From NCBI RefSeq assembly GCF_900324485.2, contig NC_046653.1, forward strand, positions 16,196,285-16,260,284: 64,000 nt of DNA, written 5' to 3'. Source of the stretch: Mastacembelus armatus. Taxonomy: Eukaryota; Chordata; Actinopteri; Synbranchiformes; Mastacembelidae. A program made the position numbers and the translations under genes. The notes beneath the pieces are model-generated. The model saw only the letters and a list, made by a program, of their open reading frames with translations, ran no database searches and was not told where the DNA came from. Shown here one piece after another: positions 24,401-37,500 of the stretch; position 1 is the stretch's first letter, and every line of letters begins with the position of its first letter.

Positions 24401-25738
24401 GTCTCTACATTTTCAGTGTGAAGCTACAACCAGAGGGTGGTTAATTTTGTTTAGTTTAGTTGCCAGGCAACCAACAGGGATCCCAGGGAGTCAATGCACC
24501 CAAACAAGAAAAGGTCCCACACAAACCCTATTGTAAAAACACAAGTAGTTATCTGCACACATTCCACTAGGTCTGGACTTCGAAGGGTTAAATAATAAGC
24601 CCAATGGGTGCCAAGTTTTTTCCCCTGTTCTCCAGTCTTGCAAAGCTAAGCTAACAGCCTGCAGACTTGTATCATTCATATAGACATCTATATCTTCCCA
24701 ATAAAGTGAAGAAATCAATTTCTCAAATTGAACTGTTCAAATCAATTTAATTGTGCTCATTTGCATCTGCTTTTGTAGTCAGAAAAATGAACAAGCACAC
24801 ATCATGGCTCATAAATCCTACTGTACCTGTTTGTCAACCAAACAATAAGTCAGATTTCAGTCCAATTACATTTGATTACAAAGTCATCATCATCAAGTAA
24901 ATATACTGTTTAAAATGAGTTCTCATGGAGGGACAAAGGGGCGACAGAAATTAGTTCTATTCATTTCACTGACTGTCTTCCTTTACAATTCAATTTATCA
25001 CATCTGATCAAAAAACAAGGTGAGAATTTCAGATTTATTCAGTTTCTGAGTACGAAAGATCATCCTTAGAGTGTACGTACCAGACTTCTGGCCTCACAGA
25101 CATGCTCTGCCACCCCCCTCTCTCACTTCCCCTCCTTTTCATGCTCATTCGTCTTCTGGATCCTGTTGGCATCCATTCCTCCAACGTGGCGGAGCTAATT
25201 GGCTGTGAACAATAAGAGAGGGCAGAATTAATATTGATGATTTTTTTTCTAATTGGAAATATGCAAACGCAATGTTGCTTTCATATTTTATGAAACACAA
25301 ATATAGAGTTCAGTGTAAAAGTTTATATTTAGTTCTAAACAGATTAAACACATACTTTTAGACAGGTGAGAATTAACGTGATGGTCCTTTCTCTGTCTTA
25401 TTTACTCACAGCCTGTGTGCACATGTGTGTGAAGTCATTAAGGCTTCTCTGTTCAGCTTGTCATTTTTCTGTCTCCCATTCCTCTCACTGCAGCTGCCGC
25501 TCCTGTGATCAGTTGGAGATATATACAATGCAGAAACACTCTGGGGGACAATGAATGGATAATTACGTGAATTAATGACAAGCACACACAAAAATGCCTC
25601 TTTAGAATAGACTTATCATTCATTTATTCTCCCTGTGTCTTTGTTCAAAAGATTTATGCTTAAAATGACCCTGCCAGCAAGGGAAAAAATGTGACCCTAA
25701 TTTGTAATGATGGTGGGACTACAACGCTTTTTTTTGTG

Positions 25739-25784
<46 letters not shown>

Positions 25785-25811
25785 GTTTTTTGTTTTTTGT
25801 GATTCTGTATA

Positions 25812-25845
<34 letters not shown>

Positions 25846-28800
25846 TATACTAGGTATAATGGTATTCATCTGTCAGCATTTGCAGTGTCCTGCCAGAGTG
25901 AATGATACTGCACATCCCTTTCAGTCATCCAATATGACTTTAATTGGATTTTGAAGGGTTGTCATATTAAGGTAAAACTCCAAGAAAATAAAACATCTCT
26001 AAATAGCATGATGGGTTTCATGTGTGCATATGGCATAAAATCTGTGTTTTTTTTGTGCAAAGAAGGAAAAAAACAATAGAACAATGGAAACCCTGTAAAC
26101 AGGTGAATCGAATTTTGTTTAGGGAGCATTTTAAAAAAGACATTTAAACTTGCACTAAGCAATATGGTTATACCAACAACTGACCAAAAGTCAATAGCTC
26201 AACCAGCTCTATGGTGCAATGTAGTATTGCTAAGCTCATTGTTTTGGACTACAAATTCCCCTGTGATTAATCTTGTCTTCAGCAAACGCAACTAGTTGTT
26301 TTCAGCAGAAAAGTTTTGGTTTATTTTTTTGATTTGGATATACAGACAGTTTAAATGACAACATAAACAATCCAGGCTACTGAGAAGTACAGTACATCCA
26401 TAGCTGTAACACATCTTTCCACTTCCCCGCTCAGGATGATAACTGGGGAGAAACCACCACTGCGGTGACAGGCACGTCAGAGCTGAGTGTTTCCCAGGAG
26501 GAAGTGGTTGGCCTGGGGAAGGGAATACAGGACCGGACCCAAGGTTTCCATCGCTATCTTCCCCTGGCTGTGGGCTCATGTGTGGGACTACTGGTGGTGG
26601 CCACACCCCTGGTCTTTTTGCTCCTTCCGACGGTAATCTGGCCGGACAGGTTGCAGGCTTGTGGTGCAGCCTGTGAGGGTCTTTTTCTCTCCATCTCCTT
26701 CAAGCTCCTTATCCTCCTGGTGGCCATCTGGGCCTTGTTTCTCCGACCAGGTCGCGCCAGTCTGCCCAGGGTGTGTGTGTACCGTGCCTTCCTCACCACA
26801 CTCACACTCCTGCTCACTATGTCTTACTGGCTTTTCTATGGTGTACGAATCCTTGATGCTCAGGTGGGTTTTAAAGTGTGCTGGGCGAGGTATTTTCATG
26901 GCTTCAAAGAAAAAAAAGCACTCATTTTTGTGTTAAATAAAATTGATGAATAGGCTTTTATCCAACATTGGTGAATGTTTTTATTGTACATGTGCTATGA
27001 TCCGAGCAGGATGAGGACTACCATGGTATCGTGCAGTTTGCAGTGTCCCTCGTAGACTCTCAGCTATTTGTCCACTACCTGGCTGTGGTGCTGCTGGAGC
27101 TCCGCCAGCTCCAGCCCTGCTACAGCATGTGTGTCATCCGCTCTACAGACGGAGAGACACGTCACTACAACATAGGACAGCTCAGGTATGGATGTCCAGT
27201 CATTATAGTTGCCTTGTCTACATGCATTATGATTACTGTTTGCAGCTCCTTATCAAACACAAAATGGACAAAGATTTAAATAGGTCTCTACAGTTTAATA
27301 TAAGAATCTGGCCTTTCTGTATTGTACACACTGAGATACACATAGTCCCACTTGGTCACAATTATACTGCAACTTGAAATATGTGTAATTGGAGGCCCAT
27401 GTCTACAGTGGAGACACTAACTGAGTTACTCATCAGTCTCCTCATCTCACTGCTCAAGGTGGACTGTTCTAAGAGTCTCAGGGAGGGATGAGGAAGTGCT
27501 GGAGTGCTCTGGACAAACATATGACTATGACAGGACAAGGAGCCACAGGGGAAATTAGATAAGATTTGTATAACAGGGCTAAAAACGTAATGGGTTTATA
27601 ATTGACAATGTTTTTAATGTGATTTTGATCTGACTTGCACAGGATGCAGAATGAAACAGCATCAATTTTACTCACAGGTCTTGGGGTGTATGACTGCATG
27701 TATAAGAAAACATCCATTCTTTATCTCTATTTGAGGTTAGAAACATGAGGCTACAGCAAAGTCTACTAGCATAACTTATCTAAACCTTCAGCCAAATCGT
27801 TGCCAGTTTAGGTGTATTGTGGGTAATAGGCACCAGATTTTGACAAGGAGGAAAGATTCATGGAATTAAAAAGACAATATCTTTTAATGTTTGAAAACTC
27901 ACTGCTCAGTGGACTGAAGGGTCTTATTCAGTGTCTTATATAAGTCAGCCATAATCATATCTCTGCTATCTGAGTGTTCACATACTGTCTCTTCCTCATC
28001 TTACACAGCATTCAGAGGGCGGCGCTGTCCATTTTGGAGTATTACTACAGAGATTTTCCACTCCATAACCCAGCCCTGGTCTCTGCCTCAAAGCACCGTG
28101 CTGCCAAACACCTGGCTGGTTTAAAGGTCTACAATGTAGATGGTTAGTCACCTCATCTGCCCCTATTATTTCCTCCCTTATTATTTAACATTTCACTTGA
28201 GGTAGCTTTCACTGGTTTCCAGTGGTGATTTCTTTAGGGTGATCTGTAGCATTAGGCTATGTTCATCTTGCTTTTAGATTAGTCTAGTGCAGGTTACATA
28301 TAAGACTGTTTTATTTTTAGGCCTTAACAATTAAGTCAACTTGTATCCAGCCTAATTCAGAACTAAGAATCCTGTTCAGTGACACCTGCATCTCAGGTTT
28401 AGCTCTGCCACAGATCTTTTTGACCTGTAACACAGTTCACTGAATTTTCCCAGAAAAAGGTCCTTATAACTGTGAAGTGAAAAGAGCTGGTTTGTTTGTG
28501 TTTTTTTTTTGTTTACATATCTTGTGGACAGTAAGGACAGGTAAAAGTCCTCAACGTCATTCTACACAGCACTTTATTACAGGACGCTGCTAATTTCATA
28601 GTTCAGTTCATTCCATCTTTACTGCACTCTAAAGCCTCCATTCCTCACTTAACGTATACGTTGGCAGGGAGTGCTCCTGCTACACACACAGACACACACA
28701 AACTCCGTCTGTTGCGTTACAGTGCTCTTGATGTATTCACGTCCACACGTCCTGTAATGCCACATATTGCCCCCACAAACACAGCACTGTGGACCTAATG

Positions 28801-29272
28801 ATCTATCTACGGTGTCCTCGTAGCACCTTCCATCCACCCCACCCCCTTCCCTATCAAAGTGCAGTGGAAAGGCCTCTAGGGGGGCTGTGGAATTCCAAGC
28901 CTTAAATAATTCATCAGAGCAACGCTCATTCCTCACATACTCCCACACTTCTCCTTCTACATCTCAGCCTGTCTCCATCTCAGTTCGCTCGCGCCCCCCC
29001 CCCCCCCCCCCCCCTTCCCCAATCTTCATTTCATTTTGCCTCATTTCAGCACCCAGTCACCCCGTCTTTATTCACAGTTATTCAGTCACTCTTCTCATAG
29101 CATGATTATTTAGGCCAGGAAGTTAGAGGCTGGTGTTTAGACATGCTTTCAGTGGAAAATATTTATAATGCTTCCTGTGCAAAATATCTGGTGACATTCT
29201 TTCCACAGTGTACACAAGAATGTTTTTTTCACCCATGTTTTATTATCACACTCAGTTTCTCATTCTCACCTG

Positions 29273-29312
<40 letters not shown>

Positions 29313-31617
29313 TTTAAACACACATATGGAGATCAGCTTACTAATGATTTATAGCCTTATCTCACCTGCAGGGTTTACTCTCTATAACCTCCCCCAAGCT
29401 GTGATTATCTTCATGAATATGGACCCGATCTTACTCCCCTACATTGAAACCCCAGGAACTCTGATATAGTGCTATACAAGCTCCATTAACTTTATTAGTT
29501 TGTCACGCAAATCAGTAAATTTGTGCAAGAACTATAGCTTTTGAAGTGTAAAATGATGAATACTTAATTTGCCCCTCTCTACCATCATCCCCCTCAATGG
29601 AAAGGTTTCTCCATCAGACTGTGTGTGGAGAAATGTGTTTCTCTGATGAATTAATGTGGAAGCTTCCTTTGGAAATTGCCTCTTTCTCAGTGCCATAATT
29701 AACATTTTCTGTGACTGAGACACATGCTCTGGCAGGATGCCCCAGATAAGTTACAAAGATTAACATACAGAGTCCTCAAATCTTTCTTAAAGGTGTGTGG
29801 AGTATAAAATGGGCACAGTACTGAGCTACTAGGTTGATTTATAGCTTTTCCCCTGCCAGCGATGTCAAATCTGAGCTCTCCTCCAGTGTGACCTCATCTT
29901 CTATGATTCAGATTGAGATCTAGCCCATTAATCAGAGTCTGGTGGGGTCAGAGACCACTTGCTCCAGCTCAGACTGATTTAACCAGTTTGCCTCTGCCCT
30001 TTCCTTTCAATGCAGCCCCTGGGAGCACAGCAGGGGCTCAGCCCGGTAATGGGAATCAGTCACGGGCAATGGCCACAGCTGCCGCCAAACGCAAAGACAA
30101 TGCCCACAATGAGCTGTACTACGAAGAGGCAGACTATGAGAGAAGAGTCCGCAAACGTAGGGCCAGGTGAGTCATGGTCAAAAAGTGATAAGGAGAGCAA
30201 TGATCCAAAGCCTCGCTGAAAGATTCGCTTCTGTACATAAATGTTATGGCAAATTGGCACATCAGTCCCACATCTGAGTAAATGTAGAAGTCACGTGTAC
30301 TCCTATAGTCCATGTTCATAAATAAAGTACTTCCTATCTCTTTTAATACAACACAAATCAACAGCTCTATATAAAAGGTTACAGTACATATGAGTGAGCC
30401 AGTGTAGGTGCAGTAGATTTATCACTCAATCATTATTTCCTATGCACGAAGGAAATTAAATCAGTTCACACAAAAGAGGGTGAAGGAAAATGCAACATTA
30501 ATAAAACCTGCAGTCTTTTTGTTATACTGGTTGTCAATCACAAAGCCTCCATCAGTGAGTCTGGGAAAACATTGTGCAAACAATAGTCCTGTTTTAAAAT
30601 GTTTGTTCAATCATCCTTGTTTGCCATTATGAAACAGCAGAATTTGGTATCCACTAAACATTCATTTCATGTCATTTCTTGTAAGGTGTAAAGAGCATTT
30701 ATATAGAAGACACATAAGGCAAAAAGCCATCACTGTAATAGGCAAAATAAAGCCAGTAGTCTGAAAATGAGAATTGCACTAGGATCTTAATAGTCTTGCT
30801 TATTTATTGGTATGTATTCATTTTAGGTTAGAGAGCTGGAAATTGGCTCCATGTAACTGCTGTCTATGTTGTGTCACTGTCAGGCTGGTGGTGGCTGTAG
30901 AGGAGGCCTTCACTCATGTCCGGCGGATGAAGAAAGAGGATGAGCGTGCGACTCCCTCCGACATTATGGATGTGCGTGAAGCAGCTCTTGCCATATTTCC
31001 TTCTATGGCACGGGCCTTGCAGAAGTATCTCCGCACCACAAGGAGGCAGCACTGCCACAGCATGGAGAGCATCCAGAAGCATCTCGCATTCTGCCTTGTC
31101 AATAACATGAGCCCTAAAGTGAGTCTTGCTTTAAAACCTTGAACTGGACAACAGAAATTGTTGTATGAATGGATGCTTTGCTAAGATTTCAAGGAAAAAA
31201 GTCATTTATTAAGGACTGGATCAATTATTCCAGTTCATTACATTTTTAATTTATTTTCATAGTTTTACTACCCACCATGTCTGTCGGTTATGGTAGCCAG
31301 TTTTCTTTGACCTCAACAATGAATCATAGAATCAATGGCTATTTCTCTGTGTCCAGGCCTTCCTTGAGGCCTACCTCTCCCCTGGTCCGACCCTGCAGTA
31401 TGGCCCCGAGCGCTGGATGGCTGATCAGTGGACTTTGGTCAGTGAGGCTTCTGTCACCAGCGGCATAAAGGAGGGGACAGAGTTCCTGCTGAAGTGTCTT
31501 GATTTTAGCTTGGCTGTCACTGTCAAAAGCACCCCTTACATCCGACTGACTGAAGAGTACATCGATCCCAAGTCTCATAAGTTTTTACTGCTCCTCCAGT
31601 CTGAAACCTCAGTTTAA
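21451..31617 (+). CDS. vangl1: VANGL planar cell polarity protein 1
   Basis: Four-pass plasma-membrane core component of planar cell polarity (Wnt/PCP) that works with Prickle, Dishevelled, Celsr and Frizzled. The eight coding exons are 21451-21521, 22007-22178, 26435-26863, 27010-27185, 28009-28142, 30016-30166, 30884-31118 and 31357-31617. They are all in phase and give 542 residues (human VANGL1 has 524). The N-terminus [14 protein letters not shown] carries the Ser-rich phosphorylation region, and DDNWGETTT is at 82-90. Membrane segments lie at about 124-146, 162-184, 194-216 and 232-253. The large cytosolic C-terminal domain ends in the PDZ-binding [25 protein letters not shown] and [10 protein letters not shown] read as VANGL1, not VANGL2. 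The acidic/proline spacer before DDNWGE is slightly longer than in mammals. The gene is convergent with casq2, 2.9 kb away. Confidence 0.96.
22285..22460 (+). repeat. Dispersed teleost repeat, fragment 1 (vangl1 intron)
   Basis: Contains the diagnostic blocks of a repeat I know from many teleost genomes (gaaatagtttaacactttt, then ggcaagag..agttgagaaga, then gctagcctggctctg). Family class is unresolved. The copy is diverged and truncated. Confidence 0.45.
23146..23204. repeat. Compound (TG)n-(GA)n microsatellite
   Basis: TG repeat 23146-23179 with one C interruption, followed directly by GA repeat to 23204, inside a vangl1 intron. Confidence 0.9.
24290..24710 (+). repeat. Dispersed teleost repeat, fragment 2 (vangl1 intron)
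   Basis: Begins with aaaggaaaaattcaaca and has the gagagttaac, gtgtgaagctacaacc and gcaaagctaagctaac blocks. This is the same kind of interspersed repeat as 22285-22460, with an unrelated-looking insertion or diverged stretch in the middle (about 24470-24600). Confidence 0.5.
25740..25850. repeat. (TG)n plus (TA)n microsatellite with perfect palindrome
   Basis: TG repeat about 25743-25780, a T-rich spacer, then 25807-25850. The latter is a perfect 44-base palindrome whose ends are GTATAATG and CATTATAC around a TA core. Confidence 0.9.
28761..28850 (+). repeat. 90-bp inverted repeat, left copy (vangl1 intron)
   Basis: The reverse complement of 33601-33690, matching at 89 of 90 positions (the single difference is A/G in ggacctRatg). 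Similarity stops abruptly at both ends. I do not recognise the family. Confidence 0.93.
28994..29014. repeat. Poly-C run of 21
   Basis: Uninterrupted C21 on the plus strand (G21 on the minus strand) in a vangl1 intron. It is able to form i-motif/G-quadruplex structures and is prone to length errors in assembly. Confidence 0.9.
29274..29309. repeat. (CA)n microsatellite
   Basis: About 17 CA units in the same vangl1 intron. Confidence 0.9.
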
Positions 31618-31687
31618 CAGACCCAGTGTGCTGCTGCTGCTGATCTAAACTTGCAGGACTGTTACAAATACCTGAGTGAGTTTTTAA

Positions 31688-31693
31688 AATAAA
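31688..31693 (+). promoter_or_regulatory. Candidate proximal poly(A) signal of vangl1
   Basis: AATAAA 71 bases after the vangl1 stop. A second candidate lies at 33317-33322, which would give a 1.7 kb 3' UTR still clear of casq2. Confidence 0.45.
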
Positions 31694-34482
31694 TAGCTTT
31701 TTGTACTGGTTTTTGTATGTTTATGTAATTTTCTCACATAAAGTATCTTTGGGTCATTGTCACTCTACTGGGAGACATGAAAGGTGATAAAAGACAGAAA
31801 ACCAGAGGAAATATGCTTGGATTTTCTGTCCTGACATTTGCAGAACACAGTTCAGGTATACCTCTATGCACTTCAGATGACCATCACAAATCTTCATCCT
31901 TTATTTGCATGTGCCAGTGTGTGCCTGCATTGGAGAGCGCGTGATTTAGGAGGAATGTGTGATTTAGGATGCAAAATTGTGTGTATCTACTGTAGTATAA
32001 CCACTGTCTGTCTCAACCCATATCCCCTTTATCTTTAGCATTACTTTAGTAACCAGGACATTTATTATAAACTGAACCCTTTTTCAGTCCTAGTAATGCT
32101 TATTTAACTGTCTTGTACTACAGATATATGTACAGTATTTATATGTGAAGATACTTTATTCCAGCCACGCTTTTATATCAAAACTGTGCTTTGTTTAAAC
32201 GTTTGTTTGTTTGTTTTTTTACCGTGTGAGTCTGCTCTGTATTTTTGGAAAGAACTGGACTCCAAACGGCTGAAGACGTGTTCGTAAATATCAGACAAAT
32301 CACTGGAGTCTCTTAAACTAAATGCCAGCCACAGTCTGGGGTCTGGCCAACACATTGTGAAAAAACACATGTGGCTGCTCATTTTGGTTGCATTTGTACA
32401 GGTGCAGTAAGTGTGTGCAGTGATCTTTTCGTAGACCAGCACAGAGATTTAATATTTGGATTGAGACGAGGTTCATGTAGTCGTCTTTTTTTTTTTTTAA
32501 TATCTCATGTTAAAACGTTCAGATTTGTGCTGTTTAAATTCAGAACTATGTCCCAGATTTGATCTCAGTTCAACATGAAAGGAGTAGAGAAATGTATTAT
32601 TGCAGCACCTACCTGCATACCATTAATCTTGGCGGCTGTGAGTGAATTACAGCAGACTGAGTTGTGAGGTTCTCAGCTTGCATAAAACACATCAGTATCT
32701 AAAGGGGTGTTTTTAAAAAAATTGACTTTCTCTGACGTAAAATATTTCTCTAACATTAATGGGAACGTGCTGGCTAGAGATTAAACAAGTAAACTAAACC
32801 AGATTAGATTATATCAACCCAGTATCAGTATTTTGGATGTTTATGGACATCTGAGTGTCTGGGTGTCACACTACTGCCACCTATCTACCACTACTGGATT
32901 CGCAACACTGCCCTGAGCACCAATCTGTTAATTTGTATGAATATTTTATAAGTATTTTTAAATCCTCTATGTGTGTATGTTGTGAATGTATATTTATACA
33001 CGTGTTACTGTGGTCACTGACAGTGTAGTTTAGGATTTTAGAGTGTCATGGTTGTAAAAACTTCTTGACTACACATGTGCCTCAGTTATACATATTTAGG
33101 ATCAGCTCAGCGTATATGTGATGCCTTCAGGCGTTTGCTTCTGTGCGTGAGAGGGCATGAGGAAAAGAGAAAAAAAGGGAATATAATGAAGAAAATGGAC
33201 TGCTTTCCCAAGTGTCCAAATGTTGTGAGTCCTAAGTTGTCCCCATTTTCTTTTATACAACAGAACATGTAAAATCATAGCATTTGTGTCAAAGTCACGT
33301 TTGTAAAAAATGAACAAATAAATATTTGTACTGACATTTTCAAGGTTGAATTGTTCAGTTAAGTTAATTTGGTGTATTTTTTATCCAACAGACCTGCAGT
33401 CGGTAAAGTGGAATTTACAGTCCAGTCTATAAGCACACCTTAACACATTCGATGTTCTTCGGCCTTTCAGTTTGAATTACAATGATGGACACAACATCAA
33501 AGTAATAGTATTAATTTGAGTAGGTTTACATCAACAGGAAGAATAGTTTTTATTAAAATGCCATTGATTATATGATCATGGGTGTTTCCACTAACCCATG
33601 GGAAGGGGGTGGGGTGGATGGAAGGTGCTACGAGGACACCGTAGATAGATCATCAGGTCCACAGTGCTGTGTTTGTGGGGGCAATATGTGACAACAAAAA
33701 TACTGATTTGATTATAGAGAATTTTTTTTTTTTTTTGTTTTTTTAAATGTACCTGGTGTAACTTCTGGTTGAGGACGTTTCTGCTGCTTTTAACTTCCCA
33801 GAATGAACTGCGATTCCTTGTCTGCCACCCACCCACAGATCAAGAAACCTCCCTTGTCATTGCAGATTACGATTTCTTTCATTGTGCACGCACAGTTGAA
33901 GAATGAACACCAACAACGCAACAAAGCACAGTAAAAAGCACCAAAATGCTGAGAGGAAGAAAAACATGATGAATTGGCATTTGAATGCTTTCTTGTGTCA
34001 ATCCAATAGTGTGATGACAATAGTACCTCCCTGTGCAGCTGCTGTTGGGATACAGTAATGCAGCATTAGATCAAAGAATTTTGCAGAGAAGTACAGAATA
34101 ATTCAATAATAACCATTCTAATAATAATAAAGGTGCTATTAAGTAGTCTTACTGTTTGTATGGATTGTGGTTTTCCCAACATGCTTAGTTAATTAAGGTG
34201 AAGACATGATTCAACAGCCCTTTATTATGAACAGCCATTTCTAGATGTATAAATGAATGTCATGTAATGTAATAAAGGTATCCAGTCCAGAGATTTAAAC
34301 ATAAATATAGTTTAAATCCACAAACCCATTCCAGATTTATTTACATGGTCGAAAATGAAAGTTTTGAATATTAAATAAAATTATAATTATTATTAGCAGG
34401 CACTAATTTGGGGTTGTTTTTTTAGCAAAAAGTTGTCCATGTTCAACTCAACATTCCATGATCAACAAGATGTTCTCATATA
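31694..34482. other. vangl1 3' UTR / vangl1-casq2 intergenic region
   Basis: No coding exon. It holds a distal AATAAA at 33317-33322, the right copy of the 90-bp inverted repeat, and T-rich runs. The 3' UTRs of the two convergent genes share this space. Confidence 0.5.
33601..33690 (-). repeat. 90-bp inverted repeat, right copy (downstream of vangl1)
   Basis: Partner of 28761-28850 in opposite orientation, 89/90 identical, about 4.75 kb apart. It lies beyond the candidate vangl1 poly(A) signals. Confidence 0.93.
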
Positions 34483-34555
34483 TTAATCGTCATCATCATC
34501 ATCATCATCATCATCGTCATCGTCATCATCATCATCATCATCATCGTCGTCGTCG

Positions 34556-34586
<31 letters not shown>

Positions 34587-37500
34587 CGGTGTTGATTTTG
34601 CCGGACAACACGTCTTCAATCCAGTCCTCCAGCTCCTGAGCGCTGGGAAGATCCTCCTCATCGTCCATCTCCAGCCACACACTGTCGGCCTGCTCACAAT
34701 CACAGACAGGGAGGTCAAACAATGTCAGGAGAAACTCTTCACTACATCATCAGGTTGCCATGGACTTACATCTGTAACATTGACCACACCAATCTGTGGT
34801 CTGAACAGGTCCACCTTGAAGGTCTTCTCCCAGTAGGGGATCAACTGAAGGCAAGCAAAGCTCACATTAGACCTGTAGCATCTGAGATAAATATGATCTA
34901 GGCATTTTCCTTCTTGTCTGGCCTGAAGGTGTCACAGCTCACCAGGGGAAAGTCATCAGGATCAATCCAGACAATGCTGAGGTCAGGTAGGTGAGTGTTG
35001 TCTCTGGCCACTTCCTTCAAGATTTCCAAGAATTCATAGCCATCTGTAAGAAAGCAATATCATACAACATCATCAAAACCCCTGCAAACCTTTTTTGCAT
35101 TTCAAAGACATGTCTAAAAGGAATAAAGCTCTTTAATGTTTTGCTGTTTATTTGTATAGTCTTGTACCAACTGCCAAACGCCATTGCTAAAATTTTCCAA
35201 CATGTTCTCACCAGGATCCTCCTCTTCTGCAAACGCCACAATATGAATGCCCTCAATGTCATCCTCCTAAGGATATGAAAGACAAAAATAATTGTCAAGC
35301 TACTGCAAGTGTAGAAATGTAGTTTTAAAATTGTTGGTGTTATGCGTGCACTAACCCAGGTCTCATACATATCTTCTGCACGCAGCTTTCTCAGAGTGGG
35401 TCTGATGGAACAGAAACATTTAATATCACAGTTCATGTTTCTAGCCTTTTTTTTTTTTCTGGAGTATTTATTTCAGGATTGCTCTTTGTTTACCGTCTGT
35501 GCTCATTTACAAATTCCACCAGATCCTCCTCAGAGTGAGGCTTCCCTGGAATGGTGACAGGTTCTTCCATGAAAGGCTCATAGAAATCCACCTCATTCAA
35601 CTTCAGAGTCAGTTCCTTGGCCACCTGAAGCAGCGAGGACAGATCAGACATGAATAATGATGTGTCCGTTGAATTGTTTGTCTTTTGGTTACTTACAGAT
35701 TTGTCAAATGTGGCAAAGAACTTAATGTAGGGCTGAAACTGCTCTGCAGCTTCTTTAAATGCTTCATAGTCTGAGAATAAAAGAGAACAGTGAGAAAAAG
35801 GGAGTTAAAGTGGAGTACACAGTGTTCTTATGCTGTGTCATTTCACGAGAAACAGAATTTTGTTTTCCTGTTTTCTTGAACACACATCTGTTTGTGCTTT
35901 CTTTGGCTGGTGTATACATGACATTTACACATCCCGGAATGGAAATAGCTGAACTTTGACCTCTATTTAATGCTCCCACAGTTGGTCTGATGGGATGTAG
36001 CAGCAGCACCACAAGTAAACTACTCTATACTCAGTCCTTCCAAAACATGTGGCAGCTGTGTGTGCAGCCGTGATAAAAATGGATCTGTAAATCCATGGAG
36101 ATGAGGAGGTTAAAATACATTTACAACAATGGGCATGTACCTCAGAAAAGCCATCACAGAGACATCTAACATGGTAGAGAGCTGGGTTCACACAGCAACA
36201 CATACCTTTTACAAACATTTCATTCAGACTGACAACGCTGCACACTCACGTTCAGAGTCTTCGCTTTTAAAGTAACCAATGAGTCGGATGTCTTCCTCCA
36301 TCCTATCAAAGGCCCTCAGCTCCAGAGCGTTTCCTATCACCTCCACTGGCTCCTCCAGCAGCTGAAGCCAGACAGAAAGAGGAAATAGAACTACTGGAGT
36401 TAGAATGATGATGATCAAAACAGGTGCTGGGAATCTGTCCTTGAACCAGTATACTCACATCCAATAAAAACTCCACCAGGGTGTTAGCAGAGAGCAAGCC
36501 ATCAAACTCGATCACCCGATCTGCTTTAAAAACGTATACACTGCCTACCTCTTCCACACCTGGGATTGAAGGAAATTCCAAGTTAAAACACATATTTAGA
36601 GTTCCTAAACTTATTTGACCCTCGATTCATAACTGTGATTATGGGAAATCCTCTTTCAGTACTTGCAAGTAACAATCAGTTATGTATATTCATATACTCA
36701 CCCAGCTTCTTTGCCACTTTTGCATCTTTGTGGAAGTCGACCATTCCAAAGCCAATGTCTTTCTCTTCCATAACCTGAGCTGCAAGCTGCAGCATAAAAG
36801 CAAAGGCTCATGGTAAGAAAAGGACTGAACGCAAAAGATGCAAAGAATCAGAGTTAAAATATTAACTGAGGCTGCTTTATTTCAGAAAATAAGGCAGTTT
36901 TGTTTAAGGTATTAGCGGGAAAAAATAATTCCAAAGTAGGCAAGCTGTCAGAGGTGGCCAAGCTGTTAATGGCTGTGAGACAAAGTTACATAATCAGTCT
37001 GCCTTGTTCTATATATAACCAAAGCAAGAGTCTATATAATCATTTTGGCAATTGTTCTATGAAGTACAGTAGGTAAGCTGATTCAGATTCGGAATCTCCT
37101 GCCACAAATGGAACAAGCTTCTTTAGTGTCTGATGAATGTGGTTTCTCTAGCACACAGGGCAAAGCTCTGGGCCAAGTGGAAAACACCCAGTGGAGAAGT
37201 GGAGTTACTGACCACTAATGATGCTATGCAGCAGTGTTCATGTTGTTTGTAGCATGGAACACACACACACATGTGAGCATGCAGGTGGCACAATTCATAC
37301 ACTGCCCTTAATTTAAGTGGTGGTAACACACCAACATGGATGTGGAGTGCATGGGTTAAATTCTGTTATATGTAAGTTGTTTTTTTTTATATAACAACCT
37401 CAAACCAAATGCTAAAACCACCTACAAGTTGCACATATTTAGAAAAAAGTACCTTATCTGCTCACTCAAGTAATCACAGTTAACTGTGTTCTGGTACTAG

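Noticed and set aside
34476-34718. Poly-Met/Thr frame over the casq2 repeat
   Set aside because: Alternative frame of the GAT/GAC repeat encoding the casq2 Asp tail. The Asp frame is in phase with ten upstream exons.
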